A stretch of DNA of 64,000 nt from Rhizophagus clarus (Eukaryota > Glomeromycota > Glomeromycetes > Glomerales > Glomeraceae): assembly GCA_015698045.1 (NCBI GenBank), contig BLAL01000259.1:248001-312000 (forward strand), written 5' to 3'. Under the pieces are notes generated by a model that saw nothing but the letters and a program-made list of their open reading frames with translations, was not told the DNA's origin and searched no databases. Positions 1 to 11,990 of this stretch are shown one piece after another (within the stretch, counting starts at the first letter, position 1; each line of letters starts with the position of its first letter). Made by a program: the position numbers and the translations under genes.

Positions 1-579
1 TGAATTTTTGTCACCTCATTCTTTAACCCCAAAAATTTTTGAGATGAGGGATTCGTTCTTTAATCTTTATGAAAAATGTTTTAAATTGAGGATGTTTTCA
101 TAATTTTTTTAAATTCCATTTTGGTATAAAAAACGTATAGTATGTGATGATCGATTAGCAAAATTTTATTACGGTACTACATTTTGTGACGTTTCTTATT
201 AGTTTGTTAATGGGCTGAAAAATAATTCATATGATTTGCTGCGGTTAATTATTCCAAAACTTTTCTATTAATTCCCGGAATTATAAATTCCGACATTATA
301 ACATTATCCATATTATGTTTGTTATGTAGTAAATCAACAAATCGGCAATGTTACCCTAACTGCTAATACTGCTAATCATACTCATCATGGTTCTAATGAT
401 CCAAAAAAAGAATTATCATACGATGTATTATCAATGCCATAACCAATAATGGAATAAAGTGTATTAAAGAATTATTAATAAAAATAATACAAATAGAATA
501 AATAAGTTAACTTATACATAAAAAAAAGTTTATATGAATTTTTTTTGATCGTCAGGAAGATTAAAACTTAGGTAAATTT

Positions 580-617
<38 letters not shown>

Positions 618-1037
618 TTTTATTAACACATAATAGTTATCTTTTTTAGTTTGATGTCGTAACACTTTTGTGGCTTGTAAAAAGATATTTATGGTAATTA
701 CTTTACGTTTTCCTATTGATATATATAAAAAGGTTATTGTATAAAATATTGAAATAAATTCAAGGTAAAGTTTCATTTTTAAGAAAAAAATTTTTTAAAT
801 CTTTTGTTCATATTGAAGTTTGCTTATTTTTTCTTTTCGTCGTTATTGTACAGTATTATTTTACTTTTGACGAATATACGGATATCTTCTGTAGACTTTT
901 GGTAGACTGTTTATACGTAAATTCACGAGAACGTTCCTTTTTTTTCTTTTTCTTTTTTTTAATTTTTAATTAATTCAAGGTTAAAATTTTATTTCTTAAT
1001 TTTAGGTTACTTTAGAATTAAAGTATTTTCATCAATA
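1..1037. other. AT-rich upstream intergenic DNA
   Basis: No gene is supported here. The stretch contains a long T run followed directly by a long A run (about 577-617), which forms an inverted homopolymer, and many poly-T tracts just before the start codon at 1038. The promoter of the following gene must lie here, but no specific element can be named. Confidence 0.6.
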
Positions 1038-3643
1038 ATGGAACGACGTCAGAGGAAAGGGGATATGGACTTTGTTTTGAGATTTGCTCCACCTACAAGG
1101 GAACCTTTTGCAGAAATAAGGCGACTTAATCCATCAAGACAAATAAATATACATGAAGAAATTATAATTCATGGAGGGTTATATAATATTGAAGAATCTA
1201 ATGAATCTAATGAAGAATTATTAAATCAATTAAAAATTTCAAATCAATTAATTGGAAATGTTGCTGTTATCGGGGAAACATCAAAACATTTTGATGTTTT
1301 GATATCAGATATTCTTGATTCAATTAAAATTATTTTAGATTTATATGAAACTATTCAATATAACAAAAAAATTTGTGATTGTTTAATTGATAGATTAGAA
1401 AGTACTGAAATATCTATTAAATCTTTAAAAAGGCATAAAGAGGAAAATGTTGGATATTTTTTACAACAAAATATTTATTATGGGTATCATAAATTTATTG
1501 ATTTATTGGAAAGGATACGTCAATTTATTACTGATGTTTCACAACTTCATGGTTTAAGAAAATTTAAAAGTGTTGAAAAATTAAAAGAACATTTTAGAAG
1601 TATTATTAATGAATTTGATGATCTCGTATTTGATTTACGTTTAAAAGTTACTTATTCTAAAAAGGATCAAGGCGTAAGGGATGATGAAGCTGCTGAATAT
1701 GATGGTGCCTCTTTGACTAAGGTATGGAATTTATTAAATTTATTATCGTGTGATTTATATTTGACGATTTGACGAAAAAGAAATATTTTAACTTTATATA
1801 TTTTTACCTTCTACCAGTTTTTAGAAAATGTTGATGGTGGGATTACGACATCGAATAAAGAGATTAATCCTATATTTGATGAAATAATTATCAAAAGATC
1901 TCAAATATCGGATTCAAAAAAAATCAAATTTCAAACAAAAAAGTTAACAAAACTTGATACGAAAAATTATGATAATACTTTAAATAATAATAATAGAGGG
2001 GGGAATATTCATAAAATGACTTATGAATCAAAATTTGTAGCTTGTAAATATTATGATAGTGAACAATCACCAAGGTTTGATAATGAATTAGCGATGTTAC
2101 AATTATTAAATAATTCGGATAATATTATAAGATTTTTAGGATTATCAGATTTAGATGAAGGTCAAGTATTAATTTTTGATTGGGCTGAATATGGCGATTT
2201 ACAATCTTTATATGAGAAATATACTCTTGATTGGCCTGTAAAATTAAATATCGCTCTAGGAATTTGTCGTGGTTTGGCATTTTTACATAGTTGTCAAATT
2301 CTTCATAGAGAGATTAGATGTCAAAATATTATGGTAAGCGAGAATCAAATATGGGTTTTTTTGTTTTTACGATTGTTTTTAAAATAATTATTAATTTTTT
2401 TTTTTTTTAGATTAACGAAAAACTTGAACCAAAGGTGGCGAATTTTAATTTTGGAAGACCTGCAAAGTATAGTAGATACTTTGTTGAAAATATAACCGCA
2501 GTGGTTCATTGGTTAGCGCCTGAAAAATTAAGACAAGGGACAAAAGTGAAATTTTCATCAAAATGCGATATTTTCAGGTTCGTTCCTCAAAATTTAAAGG
2601 TGTTCGATCAAAGTGATTATGTTAATCTTACATATATATATATATATTTTTTATAGTTTTGGTATGCTCTTGTGGGAGATAGCGTTTGATGTAATTCCAT
2701 ATAGAGATTGGAGTTATACGAACATTATTGATCATGTTAAGGCTGGTAAGCGTGAAAGTATTGATTTTGGACCGAATCCATCTGAAGTTCAAAAGGATTT
2801 TGCAAAAATAATTCGAGCTGGTGAGATAAATTATTAATAATTCAAATCAGGTCTTTTTTAACCAAGTTAAGACTTCAGTGGTATTAATTACCTTTTTTAT
2901 TTTCTAAATTTTAAATAGCGTGGCAAGACGATCCAACACTTCGACCAGGACTTCATGAATTGTTTAATCAATTATATGATTTAACGCAAAAATATCCATT
3001 AAAGGAATTTACACCTCCAACTAAAAAGATTGTTACAGCAGATACGGACAAAAAACCAAGTAGCAGTAATTTGGATAATAACAACAACAACAACATTATC
3101 ATAGATGGAGATAATGATGATCCTATACCAGAAGTTACGGATTATAAGATTGATTTTTTACCAATGATTCAACCAATATTATTGATAGAAGAAGGTATAA
3201 AGTTACATAAATCAGGAGAACGTAAACCGGCATGGGAATGTTTTCAATCGCACGCAAAATTGGGTAATCATTATGCGAAATATTGGAAAGCACATTATTT
3301 AACGGAAGGTTATCATATTCAAAAAGATATTAAACAAGGAACGAAATTTTTTAAAGAAGCTGCTGATGAAGAAGTAGCAGATTCACAATTACGTTACGCT
3401 TTTTCCCTTTATCATGATCAAATTATTCAAGATACTGATGCTTTCTTACAATATTTAACTTTAGCAGCAGAAAATGGTAATGCTACAGCTCAATTTAATT
3501 TAGGTAGAATGTATTACGCTGGTATGGTTGGTTTAGAGAAGAATAAAGAGAAAGGTTTACAATATTTAAAGATGGCTGCTTTAAAAAATCAACCAAGAGC
3601 TATACAATTTTTAAGTAACTCTAAGATTGATAGATATATTTAG
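1038..3643 (+). CDS. MLKL-like helical domain + pseudokinase + Sel1 repeat protein (5 exons)
   Basis: Exons 1038-1721, 1818-2333, 2411-2577, 2657-2820 and 2919-3643 splice at GT/AG sites with consistent phases into 751 codons. Residues about 60-215 are a long helical region resembling the MLKL-type N-terminal bundle found in Rhizophagus kinases (family knowledge, recalled). A TKL-like kinase fold follows at about 285-530, with the VAIK lysine kept (VACK, K305). The HRD motif is H391-R-E393, the DFG Asp is Asn (ANFN, N411) and the glycine loop is degenerate, so catalysis is unlikely. The C-terminal part, about 590-745, holds three or four Sel1-type repeats, probably a protein-binding scaffold. 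In animals, plants and fungi, HeLo/MLKL-type bundles are membrane-acting cell-death effectors controlled by the adjoining (pseudo)kinase; that role here is inference. The 3' half is duplicated downstream as a pseudogene. Confidence 0.85.
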
Positions 3644-3742
3644 ATAGATTTTTTTTTTTTTTCATTTTATAAAGTTTTGTCTTGTTTTCTTTTCTTTTTC
3701 TTATATTTATTTTATATATTCTATGTATGTATTATTTGAAAC

Positions 3743-3748
3743 AATAAA
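3743..3748 (+). terminator. AATAAA polyadenylation-signal candidate
   Basis: A canonical AATAAA lies 100 bases after the stop codon of the pseudokinase gene, followed by a short A run at about 3761. The same 3'-flanking sequence is repeated near 6954 in the duplicated copy, which shows that the flank was duplicated with the gene. Confidence 0.5.
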
Positions 3749-3979
3749 ATTTATGTTCTAAAAAAAAAAATTGATTTTATGAACCATTCACTATTAGCTA
3801 TAAATTCATTATGGAATAACCTACTAAAGAAGTCTAAAATGTGTTGCAAATTTGAGATCAGTGATCAAAAATATGATGGCAGGTGTTGTGTATCTACTTG
3901 GCAGAATACGACACCCATTAGATTTAGCAATAACGAACATTATTTATCGTGTTAAGGCTGGTAAACGTGAGAGTATTGA

Positions 3980-4255
3980 GGGGCGAAGGGAATTAGTTGG
4001 GTTTGAGCGGTCGGTCGAGAAAGGTTTATTAGTTTTTATTTTATCACTTACTAACAAATTTTTTCCACAGAAGTATAGATCAAAATTACAATTTGTATTA
4101 GGCTAGTTTCAATTTTTTATTTATTGTAGTAGATAGGTCTCCAACTGTTCAAAATGGCAGAATTGTATAGATGTATACTTTCATGTGTCTAAGTCAGCGT
4201 TCTCTATAAAATATTATACAATAAAGTACGAGAGAGTTCAATTTTGGGGAAAAAA
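3980..4255 (+). mobile_element. SINE-like retroposon with 17-bp target-site duplication
   Basis: The 17-mer AAACGTGAGAGTATTGA occurs at 3963-3979 and again at 4256-4272, inside what should be continuous exon 4 homology. The segment between starts with a GC-richer head (GGGGCGAAGGG...) that contains weak A-box-like (GAATTAGTTGG) and B-box-like (GGTCGAGAAAGG) sequences, and ends in an A run at 4251-4258. A TSD, an A tail, no ORF and about 276 bp fit a SINE. The tRNA-like head is only a loose match, so a truncated LINE tail is an alternative. Confidence 0.65.
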
Positions 4256-4284
4256 AAACGTGAGAGTATTGATTTTGATTTTGA

Positions 4285-5800
4285 TTTTTTTTTTTTTGAT
4301 TGGTAAATGCGTACCTTATTGATTTAAATACATTAGAAAAGTTTAAAACTTCACTATATACCAATATAACTATGTAATCCTATATAATTAACCTTAGTAT
4401 TCGCTATCCTAAAAGACTATGTTATGTAATTATGATACCAATGATTTTATATTTATTTGTTTCTATTTTTATTTTTTTTATTCTTTATATTCTTTTGATT
4501 TTTATTATTTTTTATTTTCCATTACTCGCTTGTTCCCTCTTCCTTTTATCTTTTTTCATAATACCCATACTTCGTTCAATTTCGGTCACTTCATCGCATC
4601 TTTGTTTCCAAATGGTATTTTCTGTAGTGTCAAAAATCTTGCTTGTAAATTTTTCGTTGTGGTCACCGTGATGATGCCTCTCATCCATTCTTTTAATATA
4701 TTATCCAGTGGAAATATCAAGGATCTTTCTTCACTTGTATCTATTATTGTACTTTTTAATATATTAATTTCTATGTCGTATCTTCTTGGATGATGATGTC
4801 GATCGCATCATCTCAATTTTATTATTGACGTTTTGTTTTTTACAACAATACCATACATGATCTCAATCTTCGTCGTCAACATTACATCTTAGACATAACT
4901 TGCTTCCGACACCAAATACTTGTCTATCTATATATCGTCCGTCAGTAATTGTTTCAAAAAGTTTTATATCTGAACGATATTGTAGCGTCGTTAGTATGGT
5001 TCGTGGTATTTCTTTTACAATCTATTACATCATTTAATATATCCATTGTTGATTTCCAATCAATTAACGCAATCACGTTTATCATTTTCGATTACTTCTT
5101 TCAAATAGCTTAAACTATATAACTCCGCTTTATATTCCGCGTTATTGATCTTTTTACTATTTCTCCATATTGCCCTTCTAATATCATTTTCACCCACCTT
5201 ATATTGTAGTTATTTATTGCTGTATTTTCGCGGATTATTTCAATGTTGCCTATTTTATCGTATGAATCTATAAGTTCTTGTTCCATGTTTGATAAAATTT
5301 TGGCAACATCGACGTCTTGAATGTTACATTCTTCTTTTTCTTGAATCCACGTTTCGTTACTAATTTCTATTAGCCTTGCTAAATAATTTATATAGACATA
5401 GTTCACACTATCTAGTTGTTTTCGTTTACTTGATATAATCCATTCTCCTAATTTGTCCCATATTTTTCCATCGATATTAAATATTGTTCCTGAATTTTGC
5501 TGTAAAATTGTTGCAATAATAGCTAGGGCTAGCCAATACGCCTTTTCTAATTTATTACAATAGCTATTTTTGCCTGTACCGTCCATTTAGTATTATTTCT
5601 TTTTGTAGTATATATTTCTATGTTAATAAAACTTACTAGTAGTTCTGTATCGTTAACGCTACGTTTGACGATAGCTACACATTTAACTCTAAATTGTTTC
5701 TCTAGGGTTAGAGTTGATTGACTATTTTCTATGATTTTTTTAATTCCTTTGCTTTTCTCGTTTTCTTCCAATATAAAATTTATAATCGTACTTTATTTTT
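4285..5800 (-). mobile_element. Degraded LINE 3' fragment (RNase H-like region and CCHC end)
   Basis: On the minus strand the decayed reading frames at 5771-5547 and 5586-5110 resemble the RNase H region of the LINEs elsewhere in this window: a KAYWLALAII segment followed by an IDGK segment in the position of the third catalytic Asp. Further down, near 4850-4925, is a C-x2-C ... H-V-W-x-C knuckle like that ending the LINE at 60.7 kb; one in-frame TGA falls at a Trp-like position before it. A T run at 4285-4297 is the complement of the poly-A tail. The frame is broken several times, so it is a dead fragment that inserted into the duplicated kinase copy. Confidence 0.6.
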
Positions 5801-6264
5801 TAGCGAATTTGTAGACCTTCTAAATTTTAAATGGCATGGCAAGACGATCCAACACTTCGACCAGGACTTCATGAGTTATTTAATCAATTATGTGATTTAA
5901 CGCAAAGATATCCATTAAAGGAATTACACCTCCAACTAAGATTGTTACGGCAGATACGGACAAAAAACCAAGTAGTAGTAATCTGGATAATAATAACAAC
6001 AACATTATCATAGCTGAAGATAATGATCCTATACCAGAAGTCACGGATTATAAGAGTGATATTTACCAATGATTCAACCAATATTATTGATAGAAGAAGG
6101 TATAACGTAAACCGGCATGAGAATGTTTTCAATCGCACGCACGCAAAATCGGGTAATCATTATGCAAATATTGGAAAGCACATTGTTTAACGGAAGGTTA
6201 CCATATTCAAAAAGATATTAAACAAGGAACGAAATTTTTTAAAGCTGCTGATGAAGAAGTATGT

Positions 6265-6818
6265 AACAGATTCATATGGCCCGCTGTTCTGATCAAAAGT
6301 CTGGAATTAAACTCCAGATTTACCTGCCATAATCTGGGTTATTATATCACATTTATTCGCACAACATTGTAAGAAAAAAAAGGAAAGCTTCTTTATTCCA
6401 TTATAAAGTGATTGTCCTATTTGTGTCACACGTACAAAAAATGCATAATTTAATTTAATTTAATTTTAACCTCAAACACTTATTTTTCGTGATCTAATCA
6501 CCTAGACTATTTAAACTTTTAATTTGTAATGTATGTGTTTTTGATATATTTAAGCTTAAACCATTAAGTTAATAATAAAAAAAAATATAATTTACTATTT
6601 ATGGACAGGTTGTCGGTCTTTTAAAATTTCGGTTATAAGACAGTATTGTCTGATTACTGTCCGAAAAAATAATAATTATACCGATTAATGACCTAATAGT
6701 CAATTTACAGATATTGGACATATATTTCGTTAATTTTACGTAGAAATCTTAACGTAAAATTTACGATTTGGATCAGGAATAGTCACTGAACTGTTTGATA
6801 ATTTAGTGATGGATAACG
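6265..6818. other. Unidentified segment replacing part of the duplicated Sel1 region
   Basis: Homology to exon 5 of the upstream gene stops near 6265 and resumes at 6820. The roughly 550 bases between have no useful ORF. They contain a short TTTAA-type repeat near 6450 and a CTGGA ... TCCAG inverted pair near 6300. No TSD or terminal repeat was found, so its origin is unknown. Confidence 0.4.
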
Positions 6819-7125
6819 TTAAGATTGATAGATATATTCTGATAGATATATTCAGATAGTTTTCTTTTTTTTTATTTGAAAGTTTTATATTTTTCTCTTT
6901 TTTTTCTATATATTTATTTTATATATTCTATGTATGTATGTATTATTTGGAACAATAAAATTTATGTTCTAGAAAAAAAGATTGATCTTATGAACCATTC
7001 ACTGTTAGTTATAAATCTGTTGTGGAATAACCTGCTGCTAAAGAAGTCCGAAATATGTGCTGCAAAATTTGAGATCAGTGTACGTGCATCAAGAATATCG
7101 ACACCCATTAGATTTAGCAACATAA

Positions 7126-8135
7126 CCTTCACCCTGTGGTTCAAAGATCACTTGATGTAGAGTTACGATTCGCGAATTGGCGGATGGACATTTTGGCAAG
7201 TGTACATAGATTTAATCAATAAAGGTTAAATTTTTTTTGAGTTATCTCAAGATAACACCTTAATGCACAATCTAGTGAAATTTAAATATCTTTCAAATAT
7301 AAAAAAAAAGAGAAATTAAAAACGGATTGAATTTTCCATTCATCCAGGTGAATATCAATCTGGTTTTAGTTTCTTTTTACTCTCATTATTATTATTATTA
7401 TTATTTAATATTGTATATTGAAATATATTCATATAATATCTTAAGAAAAATTTTTTTATTTATTGACTTAATGCTCTTAAAATAGCTAAAATAAGTTTAC
7501 TTACGGATTGATGGATCATAACACTAACTTGATGAAGACGGAAGTCAGAAATAAGTAAAGAGGCGGTCCAGTTGATTTGTTCCTGAACTAATTCAACAAG
7601 ATATTACGATATAAGATTAGACCAATGATTCCAATTTTTTATAAATGATCAATTCTTTTCTCTAGTTAATACGCAAATTTATTTCGACACGAAATAAATT
7701 AACAAATAATTCGTACATTTTTTGTACACAGTTCTTTTTGCAGAATTTTCTTTAACGTGTAGTATGTCAATTCTTTTGATTAGACATACCCTGATTTATA
7801 TATACTTATGTCATTCAGCCATTTGGTTTGATTGGTGATACTTTTCATGACTTTGAAAGTATACGTGACTATCCAAAAATCGTACAGATAGTAAACATTT
7901 GGAAAATATGTTAAGACAGGATATATATTCTGTAGCCATTCGTTGATTTTTCGATTTGAACTCGTTATTATAAATTCTGCATAAATCATATAATGATAAA
8001 TATTTTTTTATTGCATGAATGGCATAAGGATAAAGTGCAAAGCGAGTTTGTTTTGTATATGAATGACCATTCAAGATTGTGACACTAGTTGAAAAGTTAT
8101 CCTCAAAACACTAATCGATAACATGAACCAATTTG
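7126..8135. other. Intergenic DNA, no gene seen
   Basis: AT-rich sequence with a short ATT microsatellite at about 7386-7404. Two overlapping minus-strand frames near 7780-8074 have no recognisable motif and no splice context. Nothing further is supported. Confidence 0.5.
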
Positions 8136-8920
8136 GGGTGTAAAGTCATCATAGTTTAACAAAACTATATATGGTCCTATAGTAAAATTTATTATTGAAG
8201 ATTTTTTCACACTAAACTATCTATTAAGCTATAGTTACTATAGTTTAAAATTTGGCATATAAGTCGTCTTACTAAATTATTGCATTTTTAAACTCAAATA
8301 ACTTTAAATCTCTCTTCCTATTCTCATTCCAAATTTTGCAAACTTGTTCAGGATAATCATCTCTTTCGTGAAATACCTTGCTTTTTTAAAAAAAAAACAA
8401 AAAAAACTCTATTTTTATAACAATAAATTGTCACTTTGAGCACATCTGCATAGGAAAAATTTTTTTCCTTGAATTATTTCACAAAAACGAGGTATTTTAA
8501 GTTTCTTGAGGTTATCACAAACTCGTTTAAACTTTTAGTATTCTATAAATATTAATAGAACATGTATCATTAAAATTTTAAAGTTTAAAGAAAAGAGCAA
8601 AAAAATATCCCATTGCAAGATATTCAGCCACTACAATTTGGAGCAGAGATTGCATCAAATTTTTTTAATAATTTATTGAATATGTAAAAAAAGCTATAAC
8701 GATATTAATTCATTAATTTGTAAATTAATAAAATCAATGTAAATTTAATAAAACCAATGTGAATTAAAATTCGAAAAAAATCCCTGGTCGCAACATTGAT
8801 TTATAATATATAATAAATAGTATAATAATAAACTATACCAGAGTTACAAAAAAATCTTCAATAATAAATTTTACTATAGGACCATATATAGTTTTGTTAA
8901 ACTATGATGACTTTACACCC
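8136..8920. mobile_element. Non-autonomous DNA element with ~70-bp terminal inverted repeats
   Basis: The left end GGGTGTAAAGTCATCATAG (8136 onward) is repeated inverted at the right end (8850-8920). The match runs for about 70 bases through the ACTATATATGGTCCTATAG segment and is nearly perfect. The 640-base interior is AT-rich and has no coding frame. No clear TSD is visible, so the superfamily cannot be named. The near-identity of the arms suggests a fairly recent insertion. Confidence 0.75.
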
Positions 8921-9217
8921 AATGAACCATGCAGCGTGCAAGAATATCAAGTGATATCGCTACGTCGCAGTGAAAAAGAATTATATAAACCACTAAAAAG
9001 AACCACGTTGAAAATTATGACAATACATTTTATTGAAAATTAATCTACTCATTTTACATTATCTTTATTTTACTAATAGGAATTATAGTGGAATTATATT
9101 ATATACTAAAGAAATTATCATGTTGACACTTCTTTAAGATAACTATGTAATAAGAAAAAAACAATGTATTACACGAATAATTATTGAAATCCCCAAATTC
9201 CACTTTACAAATCTTTA

Positions 9218-11990
9218 TTACTCACGGTAAACATAACCCATTATAGTTAATTCATTGTATAATTCATGTGCTCTAGTTTCATTTTTATCGGTCCCTATTC
9301 CATTAAAATAGCAATAAATAAGTTTATGCAATGAATCAATATGACCTTCTTCAGCTGCTTCCTTATACAATTCATATCCTTTAATTTCATTTTTTCCAAT
9401 TCCTATTCCATATTGATAAAAATATCCAAGTTGATATATTGAATCGATGTCTCCTTTGTCAGATGCTTCTTTATATAGTGCAAATGCTTTGATTTCATCT
9501 TTTTCGATTCCTACACCATTTTTATAACAATATCCAAGATTATTTATTGCATCAATTTGGTTTTTTTCAGCTGCTTCTTTATATAATTCAAATGCCTTAT
9601 TTTCATTTTTTACAGTTCCTATTCCATTTTGATAACAAATACCAAGATTATTAATTGCATCAATATCTCCTTTTTCAACTGCTTCTTTGTATAATTCAAA
9701 TACTTTAATTTCATTTTTTTCAGTTCCTATTCCATTTTGATAACAATATACAAGATTATAGATTGCATTGTTATATCCTTTTTTAGCTGCTTCCTTGTAT
9801 AATTTAAATACCTTATTTTCATTTTTTTCAATTCCTATTCCATTAATATAACAGTTTCCAAATTTGTTGTTAATTATAATATCTCCTTTTTCAACTATTT
9901 CCTTGTATAATTCAAATGCTTTAATTTCATTTTTTTCAGTTCCTATTCCATTTTGATAACAATATCCAAGATTACACATTGCATTAATTTGGCCCTTTTC
10001 AGTTGCTTTTTTGTATAATTCAAATGCCTTAACTTCATTTTTTTCGGTTCCTATTCCATTTTGATAGAAATATCCAAGACCATATACTGCATTAATATGG
10101 CCTTTTTCAGCTGCTTTGTTAAATAATTCAAATGCTTTGTTCTCATTTTTTTCAGTTCCTGTTCCATTATGATAGCAATCTCCAAGATTATATATTGCAT
10201 TAATATTTCCTTTTTCAGCTGCCTTCTTATATAATTTAAATGCTTTATTCTCATTTTTTTCAGCTCCTATTCCATTTTTATAACAATGTCCAAGGGCATT
10301 TATTGCAGTAACATTTTCCTTTTCAGCTGCTTTTTTATATAAATTAAATGCCATATTTTCACTTTCTTCAGTTCCTATTCCATTTAAATAACATTTTCCT
10401 AATTGATATATTGAATTAATATTTCCTTTATCAGCTGCTTTCTTGTATAATTCAAATGCTTTAACTTCATTTTTTTCAGTTCCTATTCCATTTTGATAAC
10501 AATATCCAAAATAATATATTGCATTTATTTGACCATTTTCAGCTGCCTTTTTGCATAATTCAAATATTTTAATTCCATTTTTTTCAGTTTCTACTCCATT
10601 TTTATAGTACCATCCAAAATAGTATATTGCATTAATTTGATCTTTTTCAGCTACTTTTTTATATAATTCAAGTGCCTTGTTTTTATTTTTTTTAACTCCT
10701 ATTCCATTTTGATAACAATATCCAAGTTCATTTACTGCAGCAATATTTCCTTTTTCAGCTGCTTTGTGATACAATTCAAATGCCTTGTTTTCATTTTTTT
10801 CAGTTCCTATTCCATTTTGATAACAATATCCAAGTCCATTCATTGCAGCAATATTTCCTTTTTCAACTGCTTTGTAATATAATTCAAATGCTTTAACTTC
10901 ATTTCTTTCAGTTCCTATTCCATTTTGATAAAAATATCCAAGACTATATACTGCATTAATATAACCTTTTTCAGCTACTTTGTTAAATAATTCAAATGCT
11001 TTATTCTCATTTTTTTCAGTTCCTATTCCATTATGATAGCAATTCCCAAGATTATATGCTGCATTAATATGGCCTTTTTCAGCTGCTTTATTAAATAATT
11101 CAAATGCTTTATTCTCATTTTTTTCGACTCCTATTCCATTTTTATAGCAATATCCAAGATCATTTATTGCAGTAATATTTCCTTTTTCAACTGCTTTATT
11201 ATATAATTCAAATGCTTTATTCTCATTTTTTACAATTCCCATTCCATTTTGATAACAATATCCAAGATTATTTATTGCATCAATATTTCCTCTTTCAGCC
11301 GCTTTATTATATAATTCAAATGCTTTATTCTCATTTTTTTCAGTTCCTGTTCCATTTTGATAACAATATCCAAGATTAAATATTGCATTAATATTTCCTT
11401 TTTCAGCTGCTTTTTTATATAATTCAAATGCTTTGTTCTCATTTTTTTCAGCTCCTATTCCATTTTTATAACAATATCCAAGAGAATTTATTGCAGTAAT
11501 ATTTCCCTTTTCAGTTGCTTTTTTATATAAATTAAATGCCTTACTTTCACTTTTTTCAGTTCCTATTTCATTCAAATAACATTCCCCTAATTGATATATT
11601 GAATCAATATTTCCTTTGTCAGCAGCCTTCTTGTATAATTCAAATGCTCTAATTTCATTTTTTTCAGTTCCTATTCCATGTTCATAATAATATCCAAGAT
11701 TATATATTGCTATAATATGACCTTTTCTGGCTGCCTCCTTGCATAATTCAATAGCTTTATTTTCATTTTTTTCCGTTCCTATTCCATTAAAATAACAATT
11801 TCCAAAATTATTAATTGCATCAATATTTCCTTTTTCACTCGCTTCTTTATATAATTCAAATGCTTTAATTTTATTTTTTTTAGTTCCTATTCCTTTTTCA
11901 TAACAATGTCCAAGATTATTGGTAGCATCAATATCTCCTCTTTCATCTGCTTTTTTATATAATTCAAATGCTTTAATTTCATTTTTTTCA
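9218..11990 (-). repeat. 108-bp tandem repeat encoding the Sel1 array, with a duplicated multi-repeat block
   Basis: Each unit is 36 codons. Units 4-6 (about 11707-11384, minus strand) match units 15-17 better than their neighbours: both groups share the rare IYQLG-CYLN and INxLGxCYKNGIGAEKNENKAF forms. Units 10-11 likewise match 18-19, which share ELFNK and YFYQNGIGTE. This fits duplication of a block followed by loss of three units. Confidence 0.8.

Larger units (their letters stand above)
3940..7125 (+). pseudogene. Tandem duplicate of the 3' half of the pseudokinase gene, broken by insertions
   Basis: From 3940 the sequence again matches exon 4 of the upstream gene (3941-3979, compare 2718-2765). 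From about 5815 it matches exon 5 and its preceding intron (compare 2897 onward), and from 6820 the 3' end and downstream flank (compare 3620-3935). The repeat unit therefore runs from within exon 4 to about 300 bases past the stop. The acceptor AG before exon 5 is changed, small indels break the frame, and about 250 bases of the Sel1 region are missing. Three foreign segments interrupt it: a SINE-like element (3980-4255), a reversed LINE fragment (about 4285-5800) and an unidentified piece (about 6265-6818). No protein can be made from it. Confidence 0.8.

Noticed and set aside
561..776. Minus-strand 71-aa ORF in the upstream region
   Set aside because: It is partly a poly-Phe/poly-Lys translation of the T/A homopolymer pair and has no support.
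10051..10254. Second frame inside the Sel1 array
   Set aside because: It is a shadow of the repeat in another frame on the same strand.
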